The notes: generated by a model from the letters alone, not told the origin. DNA of 64,000 nucleotides from Naegleria lovaniensis (GCF_003324165.1 NW_025407830.1:558001-622000); one strand, 5' to 3'; numbered from the stretch's first letter, positions 22,401 through 33,847 are shown. Numbers and translations: made by a program.

Positions 22401-24146
22401 ATGCAATCACCACTTCGCTTGATCCATCCAACTCCCTCAGGGACTAGTCTCGGAATGTGTGCCACCGCTTCATCGACCTCCTTTAGCACACTCGATAGTG
22501 ACGATGAAGGACACACTCATCCCCAACCGTCAACAACCCTCATTGCACACAACCATCCTTTAACTCTCCAATCATTGGCCACTCCTGTCATGGTTCCAGT
22601 CTCTCCATCGTCAGAACCCAATCCAACACCATCCGTTCCATTGTTATTCACAAATTCCATGAAACCACCATCAGGTACTTTGGACATTCCATCAGCAGCA
22701 GCGGATCCAAGTACAGGTTCTTTTGCATCATCATCAACCATTCCAGTTCCTCCTCCTCCACTTCCAAGTACAAACACAACAACAACCACATCAACATTTC
22801 AACCACTACTTCCTAAACAATCCTCAAAGACTTTTAACAAGGCAGCTCTCAATATTCAAATTCCTCCTCCCACTCCTCTACCAATGAATTTTCGAGTGAT
22901 CCAATCTCAACCCACCATGAATCCTAAAACGAATAACGAATTGAGTTGTAGTAGTAGTAGTAATCTCTCATCGGTTTCAAGTGTGAGTTCTCCTTCGACA
23001 GTGTACAGTGTTATTGGTGGAGGAGCATCTCGACCAACCATAGAATCTGGACTTATTGAGAATATTACTTCAAAAAAGAAGAGAGGAACCACTCGAGAGA
23101 ATATCATTCTCATGGATTCGATTTTACGAGAACGTAGAGACATTTTCTATGCCATGTTAAATAATGTCTCAAAAATTAGAATTTACAGAAAAAACAAATC
23201 GAAAAAGAGTAAGACAACAACAAAGCCGACGGATTCAACGTTGGTTCAAGGAGGAGGAGGTACAGCAACAACAACAAGTCATCCTCTCACAAGTGTTTTA
23301 TCTGATCGTCACCATGCATCCGTTGTAACAACAACAATGAGTCAAAAAAAGAAATCCTCATCTTCCATTGATACTGGAAATGAATATGTTGTGAAATTAA
23401 ATAATGGACTCAAGTGTGAAGCATATGAAAAGAGCACGACTGAAGAAATGGAACTCTATGGTCACAAACGACAATTTAAAATCTCCATGTACTACACACA
23501 AAATGAAATGGATCGTGCAGAATCAGACATGATGGATCCAAGTCCATTGATTCGTGAGGATCGATTTACATTTCTTGATCAACTTCGTGGATTGAAACCA
23601 AGTATTCAAACCTATCGAGTGATTGATCTTGTTCATCCCTATCACTTGTTTACGACTGAATTGGAAATCATTGAACCAAAATCAGGCCGTTTGTTGGGTC
23701 GAGTGTTAAAAAAGACCTTATTGAAAACACATTATTTGATTCAAACAGTTGAAGGCAAGATGGAGAACGACAAGCCCAAATATAATACTCTGTTCACATT
23801 GTACAAACAAAAGAAGAAAGAACACCATTCGAGGGGAAAGGAAGATGGAGTGAAAAAAACAACACTGCCTTCATTGGTGAGCAGCACCAACGGTCACACC
23901 ACAAACACTGTGGTTGAAACAGCTCAGACGAAGAAGCTTCAAAAAGTGTTGGACTTTTTCGTAGTATTTAACTTGAACGAAGATGTTGTTGCAACCATTA
24001 CAAGAAAGTGCAATCCTGACTATGAGAAGAAGGGATATTTTGCAGATTATCATAAGGTGCACTTTTTGTTTGAAACAACTCCCTATGAAAGAACATTGAT
24101 GCTTTCAGCTGTGTTTCTGCTTGATATCGAACATTTCGGAAATTAA
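22401..24146 (+). CDS. Phospholipid-scramblase-like / LURP-one-fold protein
   Basis: Single exon of 581 residues. The first 230 residues are Pro/Ser/Thr-rich and look disordered (runs such as VPPPPLPS). From about residue 235 a globular domain follows, interrupted by low-complexity inserts, with the strand-rich course of the scramblase/tubby-like fold. The C-terminal end, ERTLMLSAVFLLDIEHFGN, has the shape of the family's final hydrophobic helix (KAVLLGAALLIDFDFFE-type), preceded by GYFADYHKVHFLFE, as in the calcium-binding DADNFGI-type region. Family members move phospholipids between leaflets in response to calcium or act as membrane-linked regulators. The usual Cys-rich palmitoylated stretch is absent. 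Identification rests on the C-terminal third and is moderate. Confidence 0.5.
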   Translation: MQSPLRLIHPTPSGTSLGMCATASSTSFSTLDSDDEGHTHPQPSTTLIAHNHPLTLQSLATPVMVPVSPSSEPNPTPSVPLLFTNSMKPPSGTLDIPSAAADPSTGSFASSSTIPVPPPPLPSTNTTTTTSTFQPLLPKQSSKTFNKAALNIQIPPPTPLPMNFRVIQSQPTMNPKTNNELSCSSSSNLSSVSSVSSPSTVYSVIGGGASRPTIESGLIENITSKKKRGTTRENIILMDSILRERRDIFYAMLNNVSKIRIYRKNKSKKSKTTTKPTDSTLVQGGGGTATTTSHPLTSVLSDRHHASVVTTTMSQKKKSSSSIDTGNEYVVKLNNGLKCEAYEKSTTEEMELYGHKRQFKISMYYTQNEMDRAESDMMDPSPLIREDRFTFLDQLRGLKPSIQTYRVIDLVHPYHLFTTELEIIEPKSGRLLGRVLKKTLLKTHYLIQTVEGKMENDKPKYNTLFTLYKQKKKEHHSRGKEDGVKKTTLPSLVSSTNGHTTNTVVETAQTKKLQKVLDFFVVFNLNEDVVATITRKCNPDYEKKGYFADYHKVHFLFETTPYERTLMLSAVFLLDIEHFGN

Positions 24147-24225
24147 GGTTGATTGGAACACATTTTGTCTTTGTTATAAAAAGGATAAAAGAAATGGTTA
24201 AAAGTAAATAACAATTTTAATAAAA

Positions 24226-27134
24226 TTAATACTTAGAAACTGTGGATCTTCGGAGAGTATTCATCTCTTCTTGAGCTTGTTTATCCTTTTGTTCAAACAT
24301 GGAACGAATGGCACTCAATTGCATTCCCTTCGTTGGAATATCAATCTTCTTCTCAACTCTCTTGTTTTCTTGTTGTGATTGGTTGAGAACATTGTTAAAT
24401 CTGCCATACTTCTTGAACTTCTTCATGAGTTCAACCTTCCATGGTGGTAAAACGTTTCCTTCTTCGTCATAATAGACTTCTTCTTCTTCCATTGCTGCTT
24501 CATCTTCAATGTATAATCTTGGAGATTGTCTTGGTGATTGATATCTTGGAGATGTAAGTGATGAACTCCTTTCAGGTGTTGTTTTATCCTTATTGTCATT
24601 CTTGACTGGAGTTGAATCCCATCCATTTTGATTTTCTGCATCATCCATAGATTGTGTGACATGTTTTTGAGACAAAGTTGACACAGATGTAGTGCTTGGA
24701 ATTTCCATAGAAATCTCCTTCACATCCTCATCCACAGTTTCCACAACAATGTTTGGTTCCACTTTTTCAGGCAATGCACTTGTTTCCACCATCTTGTCAC
24801 GAGGTGTCGTTGCAACTTGATCACGTGGACTTGTTGCAATCTTGTCACGAGGTGTCGTTGCTTTTGGTTCAACATGTGGATTTCTATCTTCAACCACCAC
24901 CACCACTGCTTGATCTCGTGGTGTGATTGGTTTTTGTTCATCACGAGGTGTTTTAGGTTGAGCAGTGGTGCCTGTTGTTGTTGTTGTTGTTGAATCGTAA
25001 GTTGCAGTGACTTGTGGTTCTTCCACGAGTTGTGGAGTTGCTACGACTTGTGAAGAAACGGAATCATTCAATGTTGTTATTGTTATTGTCGAGGTTGGTT
25101 GTTCTTTACGTGGTGATGTGAGTGACGATGATGATGATGATGACGACGATGTTGTTGTTGTTGTTGTGACTTCTGAAATTGGTTTCACAAATTGAAGTCG
25201 AACTGGTCTTGGAGAATTTTCTTGTTGTTCCATTGATGTGGAGGATGATGGATTCGAAGAAGAAGTGGATGAAATTGGTTCATTGAATGGTTGTGTTGTT
25301 GGAGATTGATCCATTGGAGAAGTGACAGGTTTTTGTGTCTTTTTCCTTGGTTTGAATCGATTTTCAACATCTCCCTTCTTGGTTCTCGTTAATTTGCTAC
25401 GAGCAATGGCTTGCACGTACAATGCAGCGAGATTGAGTAACACAATGGGATATCCTTTTGGTTTTGCTTGATCCTTTCCAGTGTCTTTCTTTTTCTTTCT
25501 GAGTTCTTCAAGAGTCGAATTCAAATGTGACACCCATTTCTCACGTGATTTGGTATCATTGGTTTCAAATGTATAAGTCTCTTTGGATGTAATTAATTGG
25601 AATAAAGTTGGAATGTTAAATCTTTCACTTTCAAAGGATGTGAAATCTCGAACCCAAATATCCTCAACGACACTATCTGAAGGAGTACTTGGTGACGACG
25701 CTGTGGACATGAGTGGTGAAGAAGTTGGTGTGGGTGTAGGTGATGACAATATTAATTTTTCAGTATTGAATTTGATGGTGAATGTAATGGTATAGAAATG
25801 TTCTGGAATTTCATTGTCATCGTCATCGAATGCTCCAGTAGATCTTTCAATATTAGTATTGTCTTCTCCATTTCTAAATAATGTCAATCTCTTTTTTTCT
25901 TTGGTTGGTTGTGGTTTGAATTTGTCTTCAATGAGTTTCCGTTTGATTGCTTCTGGAACTTCATTACAACAAACAAGCATGTCACTAAATAGGAAAAAGT
26001 AATGTTTTTGTTTGTTCAATGCATTGTCACTCAATATACTCAATTCTCCTTCAAAGACATATTTTCTGTGAGGTTCTACAATGTTTGTAATACCACTTCC
26101 TTTACCAGATTGATTTAAAACGAAAATTTCTTTCAATTTGATGAGTTTGTTTCTATTTTCAATTTCAGTAATTTGTCGATTCAAGTGATCAGCTACTTCT
26201 TTCATCTTTTCTGAGGCAAGTTTCAAATTGTCATAATCTACATGAGTTCTTGGTGTATTCTTTAATACTTCTGAAAGTAACAAATTGTAACGCTATAAAA
26301 TTGATAACATTTCAAGGATTTGCAAGATCATCATCATGATTATTAACATTAGTCATCATGATTATGAACATTAGATCAGTCACGCACACACACACAATAT
26401 ATTAACAAATTCATTGTCACACAAGATTGTGTGTCAATACAAATTCATGAATGGAATCAACCAACAACACTCGGGTCATCATGTATAGTACTTACTGGAA
26501 TTCGTTGTACAGGTTGAATTAACAATTGTTTAAACGTCTGTTGATTGGCCTCTTTCGAACGTTCATCCGTCTTTTTGAGCCACTCTGAGAATTTCTTATT
26601 TTTTGGATTCTTGTCTGCCTCTCGAATGCTATTGAGTGCAGCTTCATAGTTACTAAAGTATTGTGTATATGTTTTTAGAAACGGGACAATCATTTGAAAA
26701 GTTTTTCCAATGTCATCTTCACTCGCATTTTTCAATTTGGTCAACAAGTGATTATTGAAATTCACAATGACTGTCAAATTGGACACGATGGTGTTGAGTT
26801 CTCGACCGAATTTCAAGTATTTGTTCTTTTTCAAAGGAACAATATAATTCTGGAATGTATACATGTGGTGTATGTAGGGAATGTTCCGTGGTTGTTGATG
26901 ACCGAATAGACAAGCAAGTTCCAAGTTCATTCAGAAGAAAGGTTTGGATGAACATGACCACACATGTGTGATAAACAGTCATGAGTTCATAGATGACCAT
27001 CATGGTCAGAAAGCTGTCCAATGTCAACCACATACCTTGTTCAATAACTCGAGAGAATACAAATACTTCTCCTCCGTGTCTATAATTTCTTCAAAGATCT
27101 TTCTTCTCTTTTCCTTGTCAAATTGTTTACTCAT
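24226..27134 (-). CDS. RhoGEF with DH-PH domains and long Ser/Pro-rich tail (839 aa, three exons)
   Basis: Exon 1 is 27036-27134 (starts MSKQFDKEKRRKIFEEIIDT), exon 2 is 26496-26849 and exon 3 is 24226-26292. Introns of 186 and 203 bp have GTATGT or GTAAGT donors and phase 0. The joins rebuild an unmistakable Dbl-homology domain: IIDTEEKYLYSLELLNK, then NYIVPLKKN, then LLIQPVQRIP joined to RYNLLLSEVLKNTP. A PH domain follows (about residues 215-430), with the usual C-terminal Trp helix (REKWVSHLNSTLEEL). The remaining 400 residues are low-complexity, rich in Thr/Ser, with several [TS]PRD repeats around residues 595-655 and an acidic EEEEVYYDEEG segment. The protein activates a Rho-family GTPase; the tail looks like a platform for kinases or SH3 partners. 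An annotation without splicing would lose half of the DH domain. Confidence 0.88.
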
Positions 27135-28069
27135 ATTGTCGATGATTGTTTTTGAGTTGTTGTAATAATAATAATAATCGATGAGATTGACAACTGATGA
27201 TGATATCGTGAATCAATGAATATACAATAAAATCAACAATCCGCACAATGATAACGTGTTGTTGTTGTTGAAAGATGTGTTTGAAATTTCGTAAATGTTT
27301 AAATCTCTACACACTCGATTCAAATTTGAAAATTATTGAATGTTCGAGTAGAAATGATGAACAAGTGAGAGGGATGGAGGAATGAATGGTGGTGATAGGA
27401 AAGACTTGTCTTTAAAAAGACAAGAGAGGATTCGTTCGAACGAGTGAGAGCGAGATTTTTTTTTAATGACAGGAGTGGCGAGTGACAGATGAATTTTTTT
27501 GATGTCTACAGTGAGAGCATAAACTGGAAAGGTTCATGAGAGATCTCGGCGAGAATTAGTAGTAGGGTTGGTTCGGACAAGGTAAGTGTACATTGAGGTT
27601 GATTGCTAGTTGTTTTAAAATAGACACAAACTGGCTCTTGAAAGTTTTATTGACGGACAAAATTGAAACAATCTAAAAGTTGTGAATGAAAATTGAAGGT
27701 GAAATAAGGCGGCCCGTAAAGAAAGGGCATCTGTAGTTTCAATAACGAAAGAGCAAGAGAGGTTTCTAGGGTTAGGGTGATAAATGACCGAGCTTATATA
27801 GAAACTTCCATTTTTGATATAACGTTCGTTTGAAATTTTCTTTTGCTTGCTTGACTTTGCTTTTTTCTTTGTACTTGGGCTTGTGTTGCAGGTAATCAGA
27901 ATACATTGTGCTTTTTTTTTTTGAACTGTGATGACGGTACTAACAGAAAGGAAGACCAAAGGAGATTCTAAATTGATATCGGTGGAGAAAAACGGCAATT
28001 TGCTAAATTTTAACAAACCAACCTTTGCACTTTATTTTTGAGAGAACCAGTAACAAAGATAATGTAATA
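27135..28069. other. Intergenic, upstream of RhoGEF (minus) and of tRNA-Glu (plus)
   Basis: Contains short TAA and GTT microsatellites (27167-27178 and 27257-27271) and a purine-rich part (27330-27500). The longest frame here (27615-28016, minus) has no ATG at its start and is fed by poly-T/poly-A runs, so I do not call it a gene. Nothing else was recognised. Confidence 0.45.
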
Positions 28070-28141
28070 TCCCGTGTAGTCCAATGGTTAGGATACCTGG
28101 CTTTCACCCAGGAGGTCCGGGTTCGATTCCCGGCATGGGAG
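28070..28141 (+). tRNA. tRNA-Glu(UUC)
   Basis: A full cloverleaf can be drawn. The acceptor stem TCCCGTG pairs with CATGGGA (one G-U), with discriminator G. The anticodon stem CCTGG/CCAGG encloses the loop CTTTCAC, giving anticodon UUC. The T arm is CCGGG TTCGATT CCCGG. The internal Pol III B box GGTTCGATTCC is at 28120-28130. No intron and no encoded CCA. Confidence 0.96.
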
Positions 28142-28147
28142 CTTCTA

Positions 28148-28153
28148 TTTTTT
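28148..28153 (+). terminator. RNA polymerase III terminator of tRNA-Glu
   Basis: Six consecutive T residues start seven bases after the discriminator base, with a second T5 run just downstream, the usual Pol III stop signal. Confidence 0.85.
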
Positions 28154-28260
28154 CTTTTTGCTTGGTTGTATCCAAGGTATTAGGTGTTTTGTTATTGGAA
28201 AGGGGATGTAAAGCACAGTGAGAGGACGGTGTTGGAAAACGAATTTATTTCTCCATGTCA

Positions 28261-30801
28261 CTACGATGTCAATCTGGTCATAATCTCTGGTTTCATTTTT
28301 GCTACCTTACTTTTGAATTCTTTTGTTTCTCCGTCCCGTAATGCAAAAATAATGGCGAGAGAGTTGTTTTCTGTTTCCTCTGCAGTAATTAAAAATTTAA
28401 CATCTTTCTTTGCATGGATGCATCTCAAAATAAGAAATGGTTGAAGGAGGAGAGGAGAAGCATCTGTGCTTAAAGCATGTATAGGACTCTTTTTGATGGT
28501 TGTATCAATGGTTAATATCGGTTTTTGTCGTGGACCATCAATCATGGAGCAGCTGGCTGACGACCGCATATCTGAGGCAGAATGAGGAGTATAAGGAAGC
28601 TCATCTTTTTCTCCGTCTTCACTCCTGTCACTCTTGCATGACATATCTGAATCAGATGAAACTCTAACCATTTGACTGACAGTGGATGTATTCCCCATGA
28701 ACACTTGGCTGCTGCTTGTTGGAAGCCTAATATCCTTCTTCTTCACCTCAACTTTAAAGTGGCAATCAAATTGCTTTAAAATGTCCATAAGAATTCTTCC
28801 GATAATTTTGTGGAGATTTGGAATGTGCTTGTTCTTTTCAAAGAATCCATTCAATAACATAGTTTCAAGCATCAAGTTTGGTTGGCTCTGTGGTCCTTTG
28901 GTCCATCTATGCTCTTTTATCTGTTTGAGAGTTGCTCTAACTTTTGGATTAGGTTGAAGCATACCAAAAATCAGCTCTTGGCATTCCACAGAGACCTCAA
29001 CATCGTCAGGATATGTATATCTAGCGTTCTTGATGTCATCAAACATGGTATTTACGTCAGAAGAGCAGAAAGGAAGTTTGGATGTGACGAAACAGTATAA
29101 AATAATACCAGCGCTCCAAATATCTATTTTCTCTCCAGCATAAACCTTTCCTTCAATTTGTTCTGGAGAAAGATGATATAAACTTCCTACAAGTTGAGTT
29201 GAAAACAAATCCCAACCTTTCTTAAAAATTCTTGCTTGACCAAAGTCAGTAATCTTTAAATGCCCTTCGTTATCAAGTAACAAATTTTCAAGACGCAGGT
29301 CTCTATGACAAACTCCCATTTCGTGGCAGTAGGACAGCCCATCAACAAGTTGATTGAAATAATATCTGGCCAATTTCTCATCAAAAGGTTTGTCCTTGAT
29401 GTGTTCATAGAGAGAGCCACCTCCGCATAATTCAATAACAAGATACACATATTCGTCATCTTCAAGTACTTCATACAATTGTACGACATTTTTGTGTTTC
29501 AGCATTTGCATCGCTTGAATCTCAATGTCCAGTCTTGACATGTCGCTCACATTACCTCTCTTAATGATTTTTATGGCTCTCTTTTCGTTGTAATCGTCAA
29601 CATGGTGAGCATATCTTACAACTCCATAGCTTCCACGGCCAAGTATATGGGTCATTTTCCAATCACCAATAATCTTTGAATCAGTGTTCTCAAGATGAAG
29701 TGCTTCATATTTGGTCAAAATTATCTCTCCTAACTTCATAAATTCTTGCTGATTTAAAAATCCGTGGCCCTCTACATCATACTCATCCATTATTCGATCT
29801 ACCAATCTATTGAACTTTTGAACCTCTTCTTCATGGGTTAGGATGTGATTAGTAATGTTGGTAGAATGATGATTGTGTTCTTCATCACTGTCTGTGTCAA
29901 ACAGTAGACATTCAAGATCTATTCCGTCCTTTTGAACTGCTTTCAGAATCAGTTCCAGTTGTTTTCGGGAAATTCTACCACTACGGTCAACGTCAGACTA
30001 TTGAAAGGTTTGTTATTACATTGTGATGTAGTTTAGATTAAATGAATTACGTACCAGTTTAAACAGCCAGTTCAAAAAATTCTTTCGCCCTTCCTTACAA
30101 AACATTTCCTTGTGCAAGGCAGGTAATAGCTCGTAATTGACACGGTCCTTTACCAAATCTGAAAAGGCATGTTCTGATGTCAATCTCTTGCATGTTGGCG
30201 ATTTGGAAGGTGAAGCAAAGAATTTCACAGAGAGTTTTTCTGCGCTTGTTGGAGAAACGTTGCCAGAGCCATACGAAGACAAGGTATCAAGTGATTGATT
30301 GTGGTTTTCTAAATTTTCGTTGCTTGTACTTCTGCCAAACAATTTTCCAATAATTGATGCTACGTCTGATGTGGCTGAATGATGATGACTCTCATGTAAA
30401 TGCTTCTCTTTATCTTCCGTTTCTTTTTCGACCTGGTGTTTAATGCGCTGAACGAACTTGTCCATTTCTACGAACTCTTTGTAATTGAGTTTTCCCTCTT
30501 TTCCCAAATCGAACTAGTTTTCATTGTGAGTTTTGAAGGTAAGTATTGAATAGATTATGCAGAGATTCACACTTACGTGATAAAGCGTGGTAAGAGATGA
30601 AAATGAGGAGCCAAGCTGCTCATCCGAATTTAACAGCTCGCTCAAACTAACTTTTCCGGATTTATCTAATGAGTCAGATTAAGAGTATTAATTAATCATG
30701 GCAATGATTGTTATTGTTTCAACAAGGAGTGTTCACAAGTCACAAAATTGCTTACCTTTATCCAATTGCTCGAAAATCTTTCTAGCGTTGCTATTTCCCA
30801 T
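28261..30801 (-). CDS. Calcium-regulated Ser/Thr kinase with four N-terminal EF-hands (776 aa, four exons)
   Basis: Exons 30756-30801, 30577-30665, 30055-30513 and 28261-29997 join in phase (introns 90, 63 and 57 bp, GTAAGC/GTAAGT/GTACGT donors). The protein starts MGNSNARKIFEQLDKD, so N-myristoylation is possible. EF-hand 1 (DKDKSGKVSLSE) is canonical; EF2 (YHFDLGKEGKLNYKEF) is degenerate; a linker of about 100 residues follows; EF3 (DVDRSGRISRKQ) and EF4 (YDVEGHGFLNQQEF) come next. The kinase domain is at about 305-565: GRGSYGVV, the ATP Lys in AIKII, HRDLRLEN, DFGQAR and SPEQI. It resembles the CAMK group. Three positions are odd: the catalytic-loop Lys is Arg, APE is SPE, and the residue after DFG is Gln. 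A Ser-rich region and a small C-terminal globular segment follow. In plant and apicomplexan CDPKs most EF-hands sit after the kinase; here the order is reversed. Confidence 0.85.
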
Positions 30802-31898
30802 TCTTAAAGAGGTGAAGTAAATATTGATGGTTAGAGGTCAAATAATATCTTGACAATGATGTCGAGTATGAGTAAGCTAAAGTTTAAATGAAAAGATGTT
30901 ATTTTCGGCAGTAATAATCATGTAAGAAGTTATTTCTTCCTCTACTCTCTGTTGCAATAGTAATGAAGTATAACGAATATCTGAGCGAAGAAAAAAGTTA
31001 ATAATACTACTATCACGAGAATGACAATATACAAGAGTGCGGATTGAATATGAAGAAAATAGCTCGATGTTCCGAGTTATTATCTTTTCTCTTTGTACAA
31101 TGTTCAATAAATTAATTTAGGTTTGATGATGGTGGTGAGTTGTTGTTATTTTTGGGTAACGTTCACAATAATAACAAACAACGATGATGATGATGATGAC
31201 TAGTTAAAGTACTACCAAAGCGAGTAGGAAGAAAATAATTTAAAAAATCCGCTAAAGCAAAATGGGGGTTATTGTTGATGAATGAATGGTGATGGTGATT
31301 TTATAGATGGCACCTATCTACGATTCGAAGCAGCACAAATGTACTACTACCTTCGTAGTCGCAACGACGTTGTAGTTCAACTCTTCACGAGAGAGTTCTC
31401 CTCACTCACGAGTTTTGAAATTTTTTACGGTCAAAAGGGATATTATTTTCGTAATGTACAACTTGGCACAGGAGGTGATGACAACAGGCATCAAATCTTT
31501 TGTGGGAGGTTACCACAAACACACAATGAGAGCAACTAATTTGTTGAGATTGGCAGTGATGCGAATTTGTTCATTGTATTATCCAACATAGGTTCAAATT
31601 GAAAGAAAAGAAAACGATATAAAGACGCCTTGTAGAGATATTTGGTAAAGAGAAAACTATCATGCAAATACCCTACGCTCAGAGAAGGAGTTTATTAAGT
31701 TACAATTACGGATTGGTTGCTTTTCATCATGAATAAAGCCAATTCATCTGATAATGGTCCAACTGACTTCAGTACCATCGAACCACAGCTCAGTGTCAAG
31801 TGCCACGAATTTTATATGACGTTGTAAACTCTCATTTTCGGATGACTGAATTTTTTGAAAAAATTTGTTGAAAAAAAATACGCCAAAATCATTCCACC
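30802..31898. other. Intergenic between the kinase gene and RPS16
   Basis: Divergent upstream region. A GAT microsatellite lies at about 31180-31200 and the RPS16 leader ends in TTCCACC before the ATG. An ATG-started 85-codon frame at 31282-31539 shows no recognisable domain and is not called. Nothing else is visible. Confidence 0.45.
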
Positions 31899-32327
31899 AT
31901 GTCTGAAGAACTTGTGCAAACTTTTGGAAAGAAGAAGACTGCTATTGCTGTCGCTCAATGTAAGAAGGGAAAGGGTCTCATCAAGGTTAACGGTACCCCA
32001 CTCGAACTTATCCAACCTGAAATCTTGAGATTCAAGCTCTTCGAGCCTGTTCTCTTGTTGGGTAAGGACAAATTCAAGCAAGTTGACATCAGAATTAGAA
32101 CCAGAGGAGGTGGTAAGGTCTCTCAAGTCTATGCTATCCGTCAAGCTATTGCCAAGGCTCTCGTCTCATACTATCAAAAGTATGTTGATGAAGCATCCAA
32201 GAGAGATATCAAGCAATCCTTGTTGGAATATGACAGATCATTGCTCGTTGCTGATCCAAGAAGAAGAGAACCAAAGAAGTTTGGAGGTCGTAAGGCTAGA
32301 GCAAGATTCCAAAAGTCTTACCGTTAA
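31899..32327 (+). CDS. RPS16: 40S ribosomal protein S16 (uS9)
   Basis: Single exon of 142 residues, the normal eukaryotic length. The sequence reads as uS9 throughout: [21 protein letters not shown] at the N-terminus, the loop [19 protein letters not shown], and the conserved basic C-terminal tail [18 protein letters not shown], which reaches the P-site tRNA in the small ribosomal subunit. Codon use is visibly more biased (AAG, CTC, GTC) than in neighbouring genes, as for a highly expressed gene. The context before ATG is TTCCACC. It converges on the YIF1 gene. Confidence 0.97.
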   Translation: MSEELVQTFGKKKTAIAVAQCKKGKGLIKVNGTPLELIQPEILRFKLFEPVLLLGKDKFKQVDIRIRTRGGGKVSQVYAIRQAIAKALVSYYQKYVDEASKRDIKQSLLEYDRSLLVADPRRREPKKFGGRKARARFQKSYR

Positions 32328-32435
32328 ACTATTACTTGCGTCAATCGCAACAATATACCCTTTATAAAAACAAAAATTTATTTCATCATTTCCGATAGTT
32401 CTTGTGAAGTGATAAAACTGTGTGGAATGAACTAT

Positions 32436-33593
32436 TTATTTAAGGTTGTTGATAGTGTTTGGCTGATTCAACGCGCTGCCTGTGTCAGTTGTTGTCGAGA
32501 GTGGCGAATTGCTCAATGGAGAGGAAGAAGAGGCCATCAAATCAAACAATGGCTTGGCATAACTAAAAGTAAGGAAGAAGAAGAATGGAATTTGCAAAAG
32601 GGCTACCACAAATATAAAGTAATTTCTCTTTGAAGCAGTGCTATCTCCTCTAAGTCTCATACTGTTGTCTGATGAGTGAACACCGGCTCTTCTTAATGAC
32701 TTGATCATGAAAGTGGACATCATAATGCTGAAAATCAGTAATGCAGGATAATACACATAGGTTCCGAATAGAGATGTCAATAATAAGGTCAAAATAATTC
32801 CGATATATTTGTACCCTGAATAGGCAGCCACATCAAGAACTCCTAAACTACTTGGAACACCAAGGAAATAAAATCCAAATTTTACAATCGAAATTTCTAA
32901 AAGTGACGTGATGAAACCTTTCATTCCGATACTGTACAGAAGATCGGGTTTAAACTCCTTGTAAGCGCCCATGATAAAACACACCAACAATACGTAGGTA
33001 ATATATCCCATGAGAGGGATGTATAAATCTGGGCCATTTAGATGTCTTTCCTGTTGAGGAGTAGGAGTATTTCCTTGTTGAGATGGGTTGAAATTGGCTG
33101 ATGATGTATTGGATTGATCTTGGAACTTTTTGAAGGGAAACAAGACCATCAATAATTTTCTGCTGACATAACTGTTTGTCACATTAAAATAACATTTCAA
33201 TCCGTCAAACCATTGCCAATATCGGCTACTCATATCATTTGTTCGTTCTCCAACACTGTCATATATTTGATTGACTCCCAAATTAAACATAAAGTCAGCT
33301 GCCGGATTTTGAAAAAGCATATTTCCTCCTCCATTTTGAAAGGCTCCAAATAAATTACCAAATCCACCAACACCAGAATTATGACCACTTGATGATGATG
33401 CATGCATATTCATTGATGAATCCATTGCTCCGCTCGAATGAACATCTCCTCCAAGAGGTGGTGATGAAGCTCCTCCGACAGAACTTCTAGAGCTAAACCC
33501 GCTATCAAAAAAATCCAGACTTTGTGTTGGTGATGTTGCGTCCACGTTGAAACCAACATCATCAAAGAGAATATTTCTTCGATCGTTGTGCAT
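32436..33593 (-). CDS. YIF1: YIF1 family, Golgi/ER membrane-traffic protein
   Basis: Single exon of 385 residues. The N-terminal 110 residues are Ser/Gly-rich and cytosolic. The family signature follows: NSYVSRKLLMVLFPF, then LNGPDLYIPLMGYITYVLL at the first membrane helix, and YSGYKYIGIILTLLLTSLFG in the middle; these match animal and yeast Yif1 closely. About five transmembrane helices can be drawn, ending near LLQIPFFFFLTFSYA. YIF1 pairs with YIP1 and helps ER-to-Golgi vesicle fusion and Rab recruitment. The C-terminus after the last helix is Ser-rich. Start ATG and length suit the family. Confidence 0.93.
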   Translation of the reverse strand: MHNDRRNILFDDVGFNVDATSPTQSLDFFDSGFSSRSSVGGASSPPLGGDVHSSGAMDSSMNMHASSSSGHNSGVGGFGNLFGAFQNGGGNMLFQNPAADFMFNLGVNQIYDSVGERTNDMSSRYWQWFDGLKCYFNVTNSYVSRKLLMVLFPFKKFQDQSNTSSANFNPSQQGNTPTPQQERHLNGPDLYIPLMGYITYVLLVCFIMGAYKEFKPDLLYSIGMKGFITSLLEISIVKFGFYFLGVPSSLGVLDVAAYSGYKYIGIILTLLLTSLFGTYVYYPALLIFSIMMSTFMIKSLRRAGVHSSDNSMRLRGDSTASKRNYFIFVVALLQIPFFFFLTFSYAKPLFDLMASSSSPLSNSPLSTTTDTGSALNQPNTINNLK

Positions 33594-33613
33594 TTTTTAT
33601 TATTTTTTTTAAA

Positions 33614-33847
33614 ATGACGTGTTCTGTTCCGTTGCTGCCAATTTATCAAATTCCACAATGTCATTATTCGAATATTGTTTCAAAAGCGCGACATGCAAAT
33701 TCACCAATAACAATACAATTAATGTTATCAAAATTGATGACAGAAATTGACCAAAGCTTATCGTCTCCATTAACAACTCCTCCAACAGCCTCTTCAAAGC
33801 TTTATTCAGCAGAAAACATTACCTCCCAAAGAACATGTAAGAGTTGA
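33614..33847 (+). CDS. Hypothetical ORF cut by the assembly gap
   Basis: An ATG-started frame of 77 codons begins 20 bases from the divergent YIF1 start. It contains LLPIYQIPQCHYSNIVSKAR and a Ser/Thr-rich second half, with no recognised domain. It stops inside the first of two 90-base copies that flank a run of ten N, so its 3' part cannot be trusted. The repeated segment itself reads as a plausible C-terminus in another frame (LKDVKN.NLELSSDLFNFAQ). A real gene with an unresolved end is possible. Confidence 0.3.
   Translation: MTCSVPLLPIYQIPQCHYSNIVSKARHANSPITIQLMLSKLMTEIDQSLSSPLTTPPTASSKLYSAENITSQRTCKS

Noticed and set aside
24950-25180. GTT/GAT microsatellite tracts as a possible CRISPR-like or satellite array
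   Set aside because: They encode Thr/Ser runs inside the RhoGEF tail; no spacer-repeat structure is present.
27615-28016. 133-codon minus-strand frame beside tRNA-Glu
   Set aside because: It begins at TTG, is built on poly-T/poly-A runs and shows no domain.
31282-31539. 85-codon ATG frame upstream of RPS16
   Set aside because: No recognised domain; the start lies in a GATGAATGAATGG microsatellite-like tract. Possible but unsupported.
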